A stretch of DNA of 64,000 bases from Vogesella aquatica. Its GTDB lineage: Bacteria; Pseudomonadota; Gammaproteobacteria; Burkholderiales; Chromobacteriaceae. The position numbers were made by a program, and so were the translations under genes. Below the pieces are notes generated by a model. It saw only the letters and a program-made list of their open reading frames with translations, made no database searches and was not told the DNA's origin. The stretch lies in assembly GCF_028548455.1 (NCBI RefSeq), contig NZ_JAQQLF010000008.1, positions 1 through 64,000 of the forward strand, in the 5' to 3' direction. Below are positions 1-8,922 of this stretch, one piece after another; positions within the stretch are counted from its first letter, which is position 1, and each line of letters begins with the position of its first letter.

Positions 1-53
1 GCCAGCAAGCTGTCCAGTAGTGCGTCAGGTACGTTGTGATTTTTCGAGCTCAT
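1..53 (-). CDS. Transposase N-terminus, IS256-family-like (partial)
   Basis: Only the first 18 codons are inside the window, reading MSSKNHNVPDALLDSLLA. The pattern PDALLDxLLA a few residues from the start is typical of IS256-family (mutator-type) transposases as I recall them. The ATG at 53 has a good Shine-Dalgarno (GGAGG) about 5 bases upstream. The catalytic DDE residues lie beyond the edge. If the call is right, this enzyme moves the element whose end is at about 120. Confidence 0.5.
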   Translation of the reverse strand, partial: MSSKNHNVPDALLDSLL

Positions 54-120
54 TGTGCCTCCAGACTAGGTAGCAGTTTCCTGCCAAATGTCCGTTTACA
101 CAAAATTCAGTACACGCCCC
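1..120 (-). mobile_element. End of an IS256-family-like insertion sequence (partial)
   Basis: The left edge holds the transposase-start end of an insertion sequence that continues beyond the window. Read on the minus strand, the end near 120 begins GGGGCGTGTACTGAATTTTG and runs on to TGTAAAC, a terminal-repeat style familiar from IS256-family elements. A ribosome site (GGAGG) and an ATG at 53 follow. The element stops where a CheY-like reading frame resumes at about 121, so it has inserted into that gene. The family call rests on 18 residues and one end, and the other end and the target duplication are outside the window. Confidence 0.6.
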
Positions 121-384
121 AAAGCAGGCTTGCTACAGCTGGACAAATACACGCCATCGCTGATCATCAGCGACCTGAACATGCCCGAGATGAACGGGCT
201 GGAATTCATCCGCACACTGCGCCAGCGCCCGCCACTGGCACAAACACCGGTCATCATGGTTACTACCGAGCTCAGCGACAGCATGAAAGCCGCCGGACGC
301 GCCGCCGGGGCGACCGCGTGGCTGACCAAACCACTACAACCCCCGCTGCTGCTCAAGGCAGTACATGCACTGCTGCAGCAATAA
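121..384 (+). pseudogene. CheY-like receiver gene truncated by the insertion sequence
   Basis: This is the C-terminal two thirds of a single-domain response regulator. It keeps the phospho-acceptor Asp (SDLNMPEMNG), the switch Thr (IMVTTE) and the conserved Lys (WLTKP), and it ends like CheY. The first roughly 35-40 residues, with the acidic pair that binds magnesium, are missing. Upstream of about 121 the frame reads into the insertion sequence, where an ATG at 88 could start a hybrid product of 98 residues. Without the acidic pair the fragment should not be a working phosphorelay protein. Confidence 0.75.
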
Positions 385-431
385 GCACAGTCATGGCAGC
401 CCGGCCGCAGCGCCGGGCGACAAGACAAACA

Positions 432-1430
432 TCAGGCAGGCATAGACCACAACGGCGGCAGCTGCATGGCCTCCAGCTGCTGCTCCAGCTCGTTAATGCG
501 TTCCAGCCAGTAGTGTTCACTACCAAACCACGGAAACGCCGCCGGGAAAGCCGGATCCGCCCAGCGCGCCGACAGCCAGGCGCAGTAGTGCAGCAAGCGC
601 AGGCTGCGCAATGGCTCGATCAGCCGCAGCTCGCGGTAATCCAGATCACAAAACTCTTCGTAGCCCGCCAGAATAGCCGCCAGCTGTGCCGACTGCTGCT
701 CGCGCTCGCCGCTAAGCAACATCCAGATATCCTGAATGGCGGGTGCCATGCGGCTGTCGTCCAGGTCGACAAAATGCGGGCCGTCTGGCGTCCACATCAC
801 ATTACCGGCGTGACAATCGCCGTGGGTACGCAGCAGGGTCAGTGCAGGCAAGCTGGCAAAAGCTGCCTCGGCCATACCGATCACCGCCTGCGCCACCTGG
901 CCAAAGCGCGCCGCCAGATGCTTGGGCAGGTGACCGCCTGTTTCGATAATACTCAAGGCATCGTGGCCAAAGGTTTGCACCGTCAGCGCCGGGCGCGTGG
1001 CGTAAGCCTGGCTGCGGCCAATAGCGTGAATGCGCCCCAGAAACCGCCCCAGCCATTCTAGCGTGGCCTCGTCTTCCAGCTCGGGCGCCCGCCCGCCACG
1101 GCGCGGAAACAGGGCAAAGCGAAAGCCCTGCCATTGCAATAGTGTCTGGCCGGCAAACGCCAGCGGCGCCACCACCGGGATTTCGGCCTCTTGCAGCTGG
1201 CGGGCAAAGGCATGCTCCTCCAGAATCTGCGCGTCCTGCCAGCGCCCTGGCCGGTAAAACTTGGCAATCAGTGGCGGGCCGTCCTCCATGCCCACCTGAT
1301 AGACACGGTTTTCATAGCTGTTCAATGCCAGCATGCGGCCATCGCAGCGCAAGCCGGTACTTTCCACGGCATCCAGCATCAGGTCGGGCGTCAGCGCGGT
1401 ATAAGGGTGTAGGGTATCCATGCCCCGCAT
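432..1430 (-). CDS. srkA: Stress response kinase A (YihE/SrkA)
   Basis: A cytoplasmic Ser/Thr kinase of the aminoglycoside-phosphotransferase fold. In enterobacteria this family is reported to protect stressed cells from death. The 332 residues match the E. coli protein along the full length: LNSYENRVYQ near the start, KFYRPGRW with the ATP-binding Lys, the catalytic loop HGDCHAGNVMW, the metal-binding VDLDDSRM, and the ending RWADPAFPAAFPWF. The start is ambiguous: the ATG at 1430 has no clear Shine-Dalgarno, while the ATG at 1421 follows GCGGGGC. It is divergent from the unknown gene at 1498. Confidence 0.9.
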   Translation of the reverse strand: MRGMDTLHPYTALTPDLMLDAVESTGLRCDGRMLALNSYENRVYQVGMEDGPPLIAKFYRPGRWQDAQILEEHAFARQLQEAEIPVVAPLAFAGQTLLQWQGFRFALFPRRGGRAPELEDEATLEWLGRFLGRIHAIGRSQAYATRPALTVQTFGHDALSIIETGGHLPKHLAARFGQVAQAVIGMAEAAFASLPALTLLRTHGDCHAGNVMWTPDGPHFVDLDDSRMAPAIQDIWMLLSGEREQQSAQLAAILAGYEEFCDLDYRELRLIEPLRSLRLLHYCAWLSARWADPAFPAAFPWFGSEHYWLERINELEQQLEAMQLPPLWSMPA

Positions 1431-1497
1431 TATGCGCGCAGCGCACGGCCTGCGGCCAACCTTTGCAGTCGTTGCCGCCAGGGCTTACCATCGTGGC

Positions 1498-2064
1498 ATG
1501 AGCCTATCCTTTACCTACTTCGAAGCCGAAGACCGCCTATTGGTACTGATACAGCCCGGCGGCCACCAGCTATGGCTGACACGCTATCTGACCCAGTCCA
1601 TCCTGCGCGATATTGCCGCCCTGTTTGCCCGCGCCGTGCCGGGCGAAGGCATCCCCGGTGCCGGCAGCAGCGAACAGCGCATTGCGCTGGAGCACCGCAT
1701 GGCCATGAACGAAGAAGACCTGGCCGACCAGCCCGGTCACGGCGGCGGCATGAAATTCGCACAAAACTCCCCGGCCCTTCCCGCCAGCGGTAGCGTGCCG
1801 TTATGCACGGGGCTGGATGCCCAGGCAGGCAGCGACTACGCCAGCCTCAGCTTTACCATCGGGCAGCAAAACATCACGATGCGACAAAACCGTCCAGGTT
1901 TTCATCGTTTCCTGCGCACCCTGGCCCTGTGTGCGGAAAAAGCCGGGTGGCACATTCAGGATGTCCCACCCTGGCTGACGCAAAGCCTGCTGGCCGAGCT
2001 GTTAAGCACGCTGCCGCCGCTGGACGAGCCCGATGCCAGCCACGACAGCGGCCTGCCGTCTTAA
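1498..2064 (+). CDS. Hypothetical protein of unknown function
   Basis: A predicted 188-residue soluble protein that I do not recognise. It begins MSLSFTYFEAEDRLLVLIQP, with no signal peptide or membrane segment. A polar, low-complexity middle rich in G, A and S (about residues 45-100) separates a compact N-terminal part from a C-terminal part with SFTIGQQNITMRQNRPGF. The frame is open farther upstream to 1420, but that stretch overlaps the srkA start, and the ATG at 1498 gives a sensible N-terminus. Its ribosome site is weak. It precedes the CDF exporter by 51 bases on the same strand and may be co-transcribed. Confidence 0.6.
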   Translation: MSLSFTYFEAEDRLLVLIQPGGHQLWLTRYLTQSILRDIAALFARAVPGEGIPGAGSSEQRIALEHRMAMNEEDLADQPGHGGGMKFAQNSPALPASGSVPLCTGLDAQAGSDYASLSFTIGQQNITMRQNRPGFHRFLRTLALCAEKAGWHIQDVPPWLTQSLLAELLSTLPPLDEPDASHDSGLPS

Positions 2065-2115
2065 GCTGGCCATCAGCCACCTACATCACACTGCTGTTTT
2101 TTTTGCGAAGACACC

Positions 2116-3015
2116 ATGACCAGCCCAGCCCACAGCCCGCAACACCAAGCCGCCCAACGCAGCCTGTGGGTCAGCGTCGCAGTCAATATCGTACTGACCA
2201 TCGCCCAGCTACTCGCCGGGGTATGGGCCGGCTCGCAAGCCCTGGTGGCTGATGCACTGCACTCGCTGTCCGACCTGCTGGCCGACTTTGTCGCGCTGCT
2301 GGCGCGCAAGCACAGCAGCAAGGCGCCAGACCACGACCACCAGTACGGCCACTACCGCTACGAAACAGCGGCCTCTCTGGTGCTCGGCGCCCTGCTGTTG
2401 GCCGCTGGCTGCAGCATGCTATGGGGGGCAGGCAACAAAATCCTCCACCATACCGCCCTGTCGCCGGTCCACCCGCTGGCACTGTACGTCGCGCTATTCA
2501 CTCTGGTATCGAAAGAAAGCCTGTTCCGCTACATGCTGGCGGTGGCCACCCGCGTGAAATCCAGCATGCTGGTGGCCAACGCCTGGCACGCACGCGCGGA
2601 TGCGGCGTCCTCGCTGGTAGTGGCTGCCGGTATTGGCGGTAACCTGCTGGGCTACACCTGGCTGGACCCGTTGGCCGCCGCATTGGTGGGCTTCATGGTT
2701 GGCCGCGCCGGCTGGCAGTTTGCCTGGGATGCGCTGCACGACCTGATGGACCGCGCCGCCGACGACGACACCGTGGCCGCCATCCAGCAAGCGCTGCTGG
2801 AGACCCCCGGCGTACAAGGCATACACGACCTGCGCACCCGCCGCCTGGGTGACCATGTCCAGGTTGACGTGCACCTGGAAATCGACGGCGAGCTCACCGT
2901 CTACCAGGGCCACGACATCGCCGCAGATGCCCGGGCGCGGGTGATGGCGGCTCACCAGGTGCTGGACGTCATGACCCACATCGACCCCGTGGGCTTGCCG
3001 GTAAACCAGCGTTAA
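2116..3015 (+). CDS. Cation diffusion facilitator (CDF) metal exporter, FieF-like
   Basis: A 299-residue inner-membrane antiporter that exports divalent metals such as Zn, Fe, Mn or Co in exchange for protons. It has six predicted membrane segments. TM2 carries HSLSDLLADFVALLA and TM5 carries HARADAASS, which supply the HxxxD and DxxxD-type metal ligands of the family. The cytoplasmic C-terminal domain (about 205-299) has the CDF pattern EIDGELTVYQGHDIAADARARV. The length fits FieF/YiiP. The metal cannot be told from sequence alone. The gene ends just before the terminator of the convergent gabP-like gene. Confidence 0.88.
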   Translation: MTSPAHSPQHQAAQRSLWVSVAVNIVLTIAQLLAGVWAGSQALVADALHSLSDLLADFVALLARKHSSKAPDHDHQYGHYRYETAASLVLGALLLAAGCSMLWGAGNKILHHTALSPVHPLALYVALFTLVSKESLFRYMLAVATRVKSSMLVANAWHARADAASSLVVAAGIGGNLLGYTWLDPLAAALVGFMVGRAGWQFAWDALHDLMDRAADDDTVAAIQQALLETPGVQGIHDLRTRRLGDHVQVDVHLEIDGELTVYQGHDIAADARARVMAAHQVLDVMTHIDPVGLPVNQR

Positions 3016-3040
3016 AAAAAAGCCCCTGCAGTGCAGGGGC
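3014..3040 (-). terminator. Intrinsic terminator after the gabP-like gene
   Basis: On the minus strand the hairpin GCCCCTGCACTGCAGGGGC (3022-3040) is followed by eight T residues (A run 3014-3021 on the plus strand). It lies directly after the stop of the convergent CDF gene and ends transcripts of the permease. Confidence 0.85.
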
Positions 3041-3072
3041 CAACGCTGTCAAAGTCCAACAGCAGGGTCGAT

Positions 3073-4464
3073 CTAGCTGCGCGCCGGCAGCGGGCTGTGT
3101 AGCCACGGCGTGCCCAGCGCACGCGAACGTAGCCAGCCCACCACCACCAGCAGCAACGTCAGGATGCCGGTGCCCAGTACCTCGACGCGGTGATCCGGGC
3201 GTAGCGCCATCAGCAGCAGTACCGCGCAGATGAACACGATTACCGCCCAGGTCAGCCACGGGAACAGCCACATGCGGAACGCCGGCTGCTCGCCTCGTGC
3301 CTGCATGCGCTGGCGCATGCGCAGCTGCGATACCGCAATCACCAGATACACCAGCAGCGCGATGGTGCCGGAGGTGGCCAGCAGCACGTTGAACACTTCG
3401 GACGGCACCATATAGTTGGCAATCACCATCAGGAAACCCACTACCATCGAACCCAGTACGGCTTTCTGCGGAGTACCGTTGGGCGCCACGTGGCCAAACA
3501 GGGCAAACGCATCGCGGCGCGAAGCCAGCGAGTACAGCATGCGCGAGGCGGTATACAGCGCCGAGTTCAGGCAGCTGGCCACCGACACCAGCACCACCAC
3601 GTCTACCAGTGCCTTGGCATTGGGGATGCCGATCAGCTCCAGCGTACGCTGGTAAGAGCCTTGCAGCGGCAGCTGCGGGTCGTTCCATGCTACCAGCGAG
3701 GTCACCACGAAAATGGAGCCCAAGTAGAACAGGCTGATGCGCCATACCACCGAGTTGGTGGCCTTGGTGATCTGCTGCTGCGGGTTGTCCGACTCGGCCG
3801 CGGCAATGGTGACAATCTCGGTACCCAGGAAGGTGAACATGGTGGTCAGCATGGCGCCCAGCACCGCGCCAAAGCCGTTAGGCATGAAGCCGCCGTGGGC
3901 CATCAGGTTGGCCACACCGCTGGTCTGGCTACCCGGAATCAGGCCAAAGATCGCCGCACCGGCAATGGCCAGGAACAGCACGATGGCCACCACTTTCACC
4001 AGCGCAAACCAGAACTCGAACTCGCCGTAGTTCTTCACGCTGAACAGGTTGGTGATGGTTAGCAGCATGGTAATGCCCAGCGCAAACGCCCACATCGGCA
4101 CGCCGGCAAACCAGGCGTGCAGAATGGTGGCGGCGGCGGTGGCTTCCAGCGGAATCACCAGTACCCAGAACCACCAGTACAGCCAGCCGATGATGTAGCC
4201 GGCCCAGTGCCCGATAGCACGGTCGGCGTAAGTGGAAAACGAACCGGTATCGGGCGAGGCCACGGCCATTTCGCCCAGCATGCGCATCACCAGCACCACC
4301 AGCATGCCGGCAAAACCGTAAGCAATCAGCACGGCGGGGCCGGCTTCGGCGATGGCGTGGCCGGAGCCCACGAACAGGCCGGCGCCAATGACGCCGGCAA
4401 TGGACAGCATGGTGACATGCCGTTGCTTGAGCCCGTGGCTCAAGCCGGAAGAAGATGCAGTCAT
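3073..4464 (-). CDS. gabP: APC-family amino acid permease, GabP-like
   Basis: A 463-residue proton-coupled permease with 12 predicted membrane helices. It closely follows E. coli GabP (4-aminobutyrate): GLKQRHVTMLSIAGVIGAGL at the start, then MRMLGEMAVASPDTGSFSTY, GWLYWWFWVLVIPLEA, LFSVKNYGEFEFW, FLGTEIVTIAAAESD and CLNSALYTASRMLYSL. Related permeases such as AnsP and ProY share many of these blocks, so GABA as substrate is likely but not proven. The gene is divergent from a MocR/GabR-type regulator, which supports a GABA or related amino acid role. Confidence 0.82.
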   Translation of the reverse strand: MTASSSGLSHGLKQRHVTMLSIAGVIGAGLFVGSGHAIAEAGPAVLIAYGFAGMLVVLVMRMLGEMAVASPDTGSFSTYADRAIGHWAGYIIGWLYWWFWVLVIPLEATAAATILHAWFAGVPMWAFALGITMLLTITNLFSVKNYGEFEFWFALVKVVAIVLFLAIAGAAIFGLIPGSQTSGVANLMAHGGFMPNGFGAVLGAMLTTMFTFLGTEIVTIAAAESDNPQQQITKATNSVVWRISLFYLGSIFVVTSLVAWNDPQLPLQGSYQRTLELIGIPNAKALVDVVVLVSVASCLNSALYTASRMLYSLASRRDAFALFGHVAPNGTPQKAVLGSMVVGFLMVIANYMVPSEVFNVLLATSGTIALLVYLVIAVSQLRMRQRMQARGEQPAFRMWLFPWLTWAVIVFICAVLLLMALRPDHRVEVLGTGILTLLLVVVGWLRSRALGTPWLHSPLPARS

Positions 4465-4608
4465 TCAGGGTTTCTCTCTATCGGATCGATGTGACACGTG
4501 CCGTCAGCGGCCTTCTTGTCATGGGCAAGTCTTGACTGCCCGCGCGCAGTGTACGACCTGAATGGCGATATACTTAGACCCAATTCCGGTTTTTTAATGG
4601 AGCCAATC

Positions 4609-6117
4609 ATGACCACCCCTGCCCAGCCTGCCAGCGCACCGTCGCTGCTGAGCGACCTGCTGTTGCTGCAATTTCGCCGCGGCGACAACGAAAGCAATAA
4701 CCAGCAGCTGTACCGGCTGATGCGCGACGGCATTTTGCAGGAGATCCTGCCGCCGGGGCTGCGGCTGCCCAGCTCGCGCCAGCTGGCCGACGAACTGGGT
4801 GTGGCGCGTAATACCGTGCTGCACGCCTATGAAAGGCTGGCCGCCGAGGGCTACGTCAGCGCCGGCGTCGGTCGTGGCACCTTCGTGCTGGACACCCGCC
4901 CCGACCGCCTGCACGGCCAGCCGGCCGCGACACCCTCGCCAGCCCGCGCCACCACTAGCCTGGTATCGCGCCGCGGTCACGAGCTGGTGAGCCAGGCCGG
5001 TGCCGGCCAGCGCCAGTGGGGCGCCTTCATGCCCGGCGTACCGGAAATCCGCACTTTCCCGGCGCGTACCTGGATGCGGCTGCAAAACCGCCAGTGGCGC
5101 AAACCGCAACCCGAGCTGCTTACCTACTCGGTCGGCCCCGGCCTGCCGGCGCTGCGCCAGCAACTGGCCGACTACCTGCGCAGCTCGCGCGGGGTGCGCT
5201 GCACGCCAGAGCAAATCATCATCACCAACGGCGCCCACGCCGCACTGCAGCTGATCGCGCTGTTGCTGGGCGACCCCGGTGACAAGGCCTGGGTAGAAGA
5301 GCCGGGCTACTGGGGCGTGCACAGCGTCTGGCGCAGCGCCGGCCTGGACACGGTACCGGTGCCGGTAGACGACGAAGGCCTGCAGGTAGACGCCGGCAGC
5401 GGCGAGGCCAGGCTGATTTTCGTGTCGCCCTCGCACCAGTATCCGCTTGGCGCCGTGATGAGCCTGGCACGGCGCCGCCGCCTGCTGGCGCACGCGCGCC
5501 GCCACGGCAGCTGGGTAGTGGAAGACGACTACGACAGCGAATTCCGCTATGGCCGCCCGCCGCTGCCGTCGCTGCAGGGGCTGGACCAGCACGGCCGCGT
5601 GATCTACCTGGCCACCTTTTCCAAGGTGATGTACCCCGGCCTGCGCCTGGCCTATATGGTGGTACCGGAAAGCCTGGTACACAGCTTCCAGACCGGTCTG
5701 TCCGAGCTGTACCGTGGTGGCCAGTACCTGACGCAGGCCGTGCTGGCCGACTTCATCGCCGAGGGCCACTTTGTGGCGCATATCCGCCGCATGCGCCAGC
5801 TGTACGCGCAACGGCGCCAGGTACTGCTACACGCCATCCGCCTGCACTTCGGCGATAGCCTCCCCATCCACGACGGCTCGGCCGGCCTGCACCTGGTGCT
5901 GGGCCTGCCGCCGGGCAGCGATGACCTGGCGGTGAGCCACGCCGCGCAGCAAGCCGGCGTGCTGACACGCCCGCTCAGCCAGTACTACCGCGCCGGCCAG
6001 CCACAACCCGGCCTGTTACTGGGCTACGCCCACGTGGACGAGGCCGATATTCCGCGCCACTTTGCCGTGCTGGCGGGCGTCATCCGGCAGCATTGCGTGC
6101 CGCCGGCACAAGGGTAA
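4609..6117 (+). CDS. MocR/GabR-type GntR regulator with aminotransferase-like domain
   Basis: A 502-residue transcription factor fusing a winged-helix GntR domain (about 30-95, LPSSRQLADELGVARNTVLH) to a PLP-binding fold-type I aminotransferase domain (about 130-490). The PLP Lys sits in ATFSKVMYPGLRLAY, and the cofactor-ring Asp in VVEDDYDSEFRYGRPPLPSL; PSHQYPLGAVMSL is also typical of MocR proteins. The ATG at 4609 was chosen because GGAG precedes it by 6 bases; the frame is open from 4498. It is divergent from the gabP-like gene and 82 bases upstream of lutABC on the same strand, so it may control either. GabR, PdxR and TauR share this architecture. Confidence 0.85.
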   Translation: MTTPAQPASAPSLLSDLLLLQFRRGDNESNNQQLYRLMRDGILQEILPPGLRLPSSRQLADELGVARNTVLHAYERLAAEGYVSAGVGRGTFVLDTRPDRLHGQPAATPSPARATTSLVSRRGHELVSQAGAGQRQWGAFMPGVPEIRTFPARTWMRLQNRQWRKPQPELLTYSVGPGLPALRQQLADYLRSSRGVRCTPEQIIITNGAHAALQLIALLLGDPGDKAWVEEPGYWGVHSVWRSAGLDTVPVPVDDEGLQVDAGSGEARLIFVSPSHQYPLGAVMSLARRRRLLAHARRHGSWVVEDDYDSEFRYGRPPLPSLQGLDQHGRVIYLATFSKVMYPGLRLAYMVVPESLVHSFQTGLSELYRGGQYLTQAVLADFIAEGHFVAHIRRMRQLYAQRRQVLLHAIRLHFGDSLPIHDGSAGLHLVLGLPPGSDDLAVSHAAQQAGVLTRPLSQYYRAGQPQPGLLLGYAHVDEADIPRHFAVLAGVIRQHCVPPAQG

Positions 6118-6199
6118 ATCCGCATTGGCATCTCCCCGTGCACGGGCTTTAATCAGGATAAGCCCAGCCGGGCATTGCGCCGGAGAACTGCACACCGCC

Positions 6200-6955
6200 A
6201 TGAAAGTCGCTCTTTTCATCCCCTGTTTTGTCAACGATCTGTACCCCCACGTCGCCATGGCTACCGCCGAGCTGCTGGAAGGCTACGGCGTAGACGTGCA
6301 CTACCCGCTGGCCCAGTCCTGTTGCGGCCAACCTTTAAGCAATAACGGCGACAGCCAGGGTGCCTGCGATGCGGCGCGCCGTTTCACCGGCATTTTCAAA
6401 GACTACGACTACGTGGTATCGCCGTCCGGCAGCTGTACCGCACACGTCAAGCACCACTACCCATGGTATATCGCCGACAACGCCGACTACCAGGCACTGC
6501 AGCCGCGCATCTACGAGATCGTGGAGTTCCTGCAAGACGTACTGAAAGTGGAAAAACTGCCCAAGCCGGTGTACTTCCCGCACACCGTATCCATCCACCA
6601 GAGCTGCCACGGCCTGCGAGAGCTGGGCCACGCCGCGCCGTCCGAGCTGATGATCCCCTACCACTCGCGGCTGGAACGCATCCTGCAGCTGGTAGACGGC
6701 ATCGAGATCAAGCAACCGGAGCGCCGCGACGAGTGCTGCGGCTTTGGCGGCACCTTCAGCGTGGACGAGCCGGAAGTATCGGTGGCCATGGGCGAAGACC
6801 GCGTGGCGCAGCACGAAGCCACCGGCGCGCAGTACATCGTGGGCGCCGACCCGTCGTGCCTGATGCACATGGGCGGCATCATCCGCCACCGCTGCCGCCC
6901 CATCCGCCCGCTGCATATCGTGGAAATCCTCACCGGTCGCGGGGGCGCAGCATGA
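6200..6955 (+). CDS. lutA: L-lactate utilization protein LutA/LldE
   Basis: A 251-residue subunit of the LutABC L-lactate dehydrogenase, which oxidises lactate to pyruvate through iron-sulfur clusters instead of flavin. It has the two CCG-type cysteine-rich repeats: SCCGQPLSNNG near residue 40 and DECCGFGGTFSV near residue 180, each paired with an upstream Cys in SGSC or HQSCHGLRE. It is the first gene of a tight three-gene operon, and its stop overlaps the lutB start (ATGA). One copy of the GCGGCCAAC word lies inside, at 6324-6332. Confidence 0.92.
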   Translation: MKVALFIPCFVNDLYPHVAMATAELLEGYGVDVHYPLAQSCCGQPLSNNGDSQGACDAARRFTGIFKDYDYVVSPSGSCTAHVKHHYPWYIADNADYQALQPRIYEIVEFLQDVLKVEKLPKPVYFPHTVSIHQSCHGLRELGHAAPSELMIPYHSRLERILQLVDGIEIKQPERRDECCGFGGTFSVDEPEVSVAMGEDRVAQHEATGAQYIVGADPSCLMHMGGIIRHRCRPIRPLHIVEILTGRGGAA

Positions 6956-8334
6956 AAAACGACAATATCAACCACGCCGCAGCCGCGGCCGCCTTCCTGC
7001 AAGACCGCGAACAGGCACGCTGGCACGACAGCGCTATCTGGTGGGTACGCCAGAAGCGCGACATGCAGGCCAAGCAGCTGCCGGAATGGGAGCAACTGCG
7101 TGCACTGGCGCAGCAGATCAAGGCGCACACGCTGTCGCGGCTGGACGACTACCTGCAGCAGTTCCAGGCCAACGCCGAGAAAAACGGCGTTACCGTGCAC
7201 TGGGCAGCCGATGCCGACGAACACAACCGCATCGTGCACGGCATTCTGGCCGCCGAGGGCGTGAAGAAACTGGTGAAGTCCAAGTCCATGCTCACCGAAG
7301 AGTGCGGGCTGAACCCCTATCTGGAACAGCACGGCATCGAGGTAATCGATACCGACCTGGGCGAGCGCATCGTGCAGCTGCGGCAAGAGCCGCCCAGCCA
7401 CATCGTGATGCCGGCCATCCACCTGAAAAAAGAACAGATCTCCGAGCTGTTCCACCGCGAGCTGGGTACCGAGGCGGGCAATAACGACCCCACGTACCTG
7501 ACCCACGCCGCGCGCGCCAACCTGCGCGAGCATTTCCTCACCGCCGACGCCGGCCTGACTGGCGTGAACTTTGCCATCGCCGAAACCGGTGGCGTGGTGG
7601 TGTGTACCAACGAAGGCAACGCCGACCTCGGCACCGCGCTGCCGCCGATCCACATCGCCAGCATGGGCCTGGAAAAAATCATTCCGCGGCTGGAACACCT
7701 GGGCGTGTTCACACGCCTGCTGGCGCGCTCGGCCATCGGCTCACCGATTACCACCTACACCTCGCACTTCCACCGCGCCCGCCCCGGTGGCCAGATGCAC
7801 ATCGTGATCGTGGACAACGGCCGCAGCGACATCCTGGGCAACGACGACTTCTACCAGAGCCTGCGCTGCATCCGCTGCGGCGCCTGCATGAACACCTGCC
7901 CGGTGTACCGCCGCAGTACCGGCCACAGCTACAGCTACATCATCCCCGGCCCCATCGGATCCACCCTGGGCCCCAGCCGCGACATCAAAAAGCACGGCAG
8001 CATGGCGTTTGCCTGCACCACCTGCGGCTCGTGCAGCAATGTATGCCCGGTAAAAATCAACCTGCACGAGCAACTGGTACTGCAGCGCAAACGCGCCTTC
8101 GACGCCGGCACACTGAAGCCGGCCAAGAAAATGGGCCTGCTGGCGATGCGCTTCCTCACCCAGCACCCATCGCTGATGGACGCCGGCGGCAAGGTGATGC
8201 GCAAGGTAGTGCCCATCGTGCCGGACAGTCTTACCCGCCATAGTGCGTGGTCGCGGCCCGGCCGCGCGCTACCGGAAATGCCGGAGCAAAGCTTCAAGGA
8301 AATGTGGCAAGCCCGCCAGGAGAAAAAGTCATGA
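6952..8334 (+). CDS. lutB: L-lactate utilization iron-sulfur protein LutB/LldF
   Basis: A 460-residue subunit of the LutABC complex. The N-terminal part (about 60-280) is the LUD domain, with TGVNFAIAETGGVVV. The C-terminal half has two 4Fe-4S ferredoxin motifs, CIRCGACMNTCPVY (about 306) and CTTCGSCSNVCPV (about 356). It carries electrons from lactate oxidation toward the respiratory chain. The start overlaps the lutA stop and the stop overlaps the lutC start, both as ATGA, so translation is coupled and subunit ratios are probably fixed. Confidence 0.94.
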   Translation: MKNDNINHAAAAAAFLQDREQARWHDSAIWWVRQKRDMQAKQLPEWEQLRALAQQIKAHTLSRLDDYLQQFQANAEKNGVTVHWAADADEHNRIVHGILAAEGVKKLVKSKSMLTEECGLNPYLEQHGIEVIDTDLGERIVQLRQEPPSHIVMPAIHLKKEQISELFHRELGTEAGNNDPTYLTHAARANLREHFLTADAGLTGVNFAIAETGGVVVCTNEGNADLGTALPPIHIASMGLEKIIPRLEHLGVFTRLLARSAIGSPITTYTSHFHRARPGGQMHIVIVDNGRSDILGNDDFYQSLRCIRCGACMNTCPVYRRSTGHSYSYIIPGPIGSTLGPSRDIKKHGSMAFACTTCGSCSNVCPVKINLHEQLVLQRKRAFDAGTLKPAKKMGLLAMRFLTQHPSLMDAGGKVMRKVVPIVPDSLTRHSAWSRPGRALPEMPEQSFKEMWQARQEKKS

Positions 8335-8897
8335 GCAGCCGAGAACAGATCCTGGCGCGGCTGCGCCAGAACCGCCCGCAAGGCCCGGCACTGCCCGATA
8401 TCGACGCGGTACCGTTCATCACCTTCGACGACAAGTTCGACGCCTTCCGCACCCTGGTACGCAACCTGGGTGGCGACGCCGTGCAGCTGGCTGACGGCGA
8501 CAGCGTGCTGGGCGTGGTACAACAACGTTGGCCGCAACACGGCCGCCTGGTAGACCTGACCGTAGAAAACCACGAGGAAAGCCCCAGCCCGCACGCCTGG
8601 CACGACGTGGACGTGGCCATCGTCCCCGGCGAGCTGGCAGTGGCCGAAAGCGCGGCGGTATGGGTCAGCCACGCCGACAACCAGTGGCGCTCGATTTACT
8701 TCCTGACCCAGAAACTGGTGCTAGTGGTGCCGCGCGACGCTATCGTGGACACCATGCGCGACGCCTACCGCCGCATCGCCATCCGCGAGCAAGGCTTTGG
8801 CGGCTTCATCAGCGGCAGCTCGCGCACCGCCGATATCGAACAAAGCCTGGTGATGGGCGCGCACGGCGCCATGGCCGCGCTGGTGGTGTTTGTCTGA
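8331..8897 (+). CDS. lutC: L-lactate utilization protein LutC/LldG
   Basis: A 188-residue LUD-domain protein, the third subunit of the LutABC lactate oxidase. Family features are AIVPGELAVAESAAVWV, the nucleotide-like loop near LVVPRDAIVDTMRDAY, and the ending FGGFISGSSRTADIEQSLVMGAHGA, which is strongly conserved. It is coupled to lutB by an ATGA overlap and followed by an intrinsic terminator at 8923-8946. No lactate-responsive FadR-type LldR gene lies beside the operon, so control may rest with the MocR-type gene upstream or a distant regulator. Confidence 0.92.
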   Translation: MSSREQILARLRQNRPQGPALPDIDAVPFITFDDKFDAFRTLVRNLGGDAVQLADGDSVLGVVQQRWPQHGRLVDLTVENHEESPSPHAWHDVDVAIVPGELAVAESAAVWVSHADNQWRSIYFLTQKLVLVVPRDAIVDTMRDAYRRIAIREQGFGGFISGSSRTADIEQSLVMGAHGAMAALVVFV

Positions 8898-8922
8898 TTG
8901 CAGTAAGTTGTTGCTTCCTTTG

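Noticed and set aside
2065-2115. T run before the CDF gene as a terminator
   Set aside because: Eight T residues are present, but no stem precedes them.
6463-6951. Longer form of lutB starting upstream within lutA
   Set aside because: The upstream part overlaps lutA in another frame and is unlike LutB, whereas ATG at 6952 overlaps the lutA stop and gives the family N-terminus.
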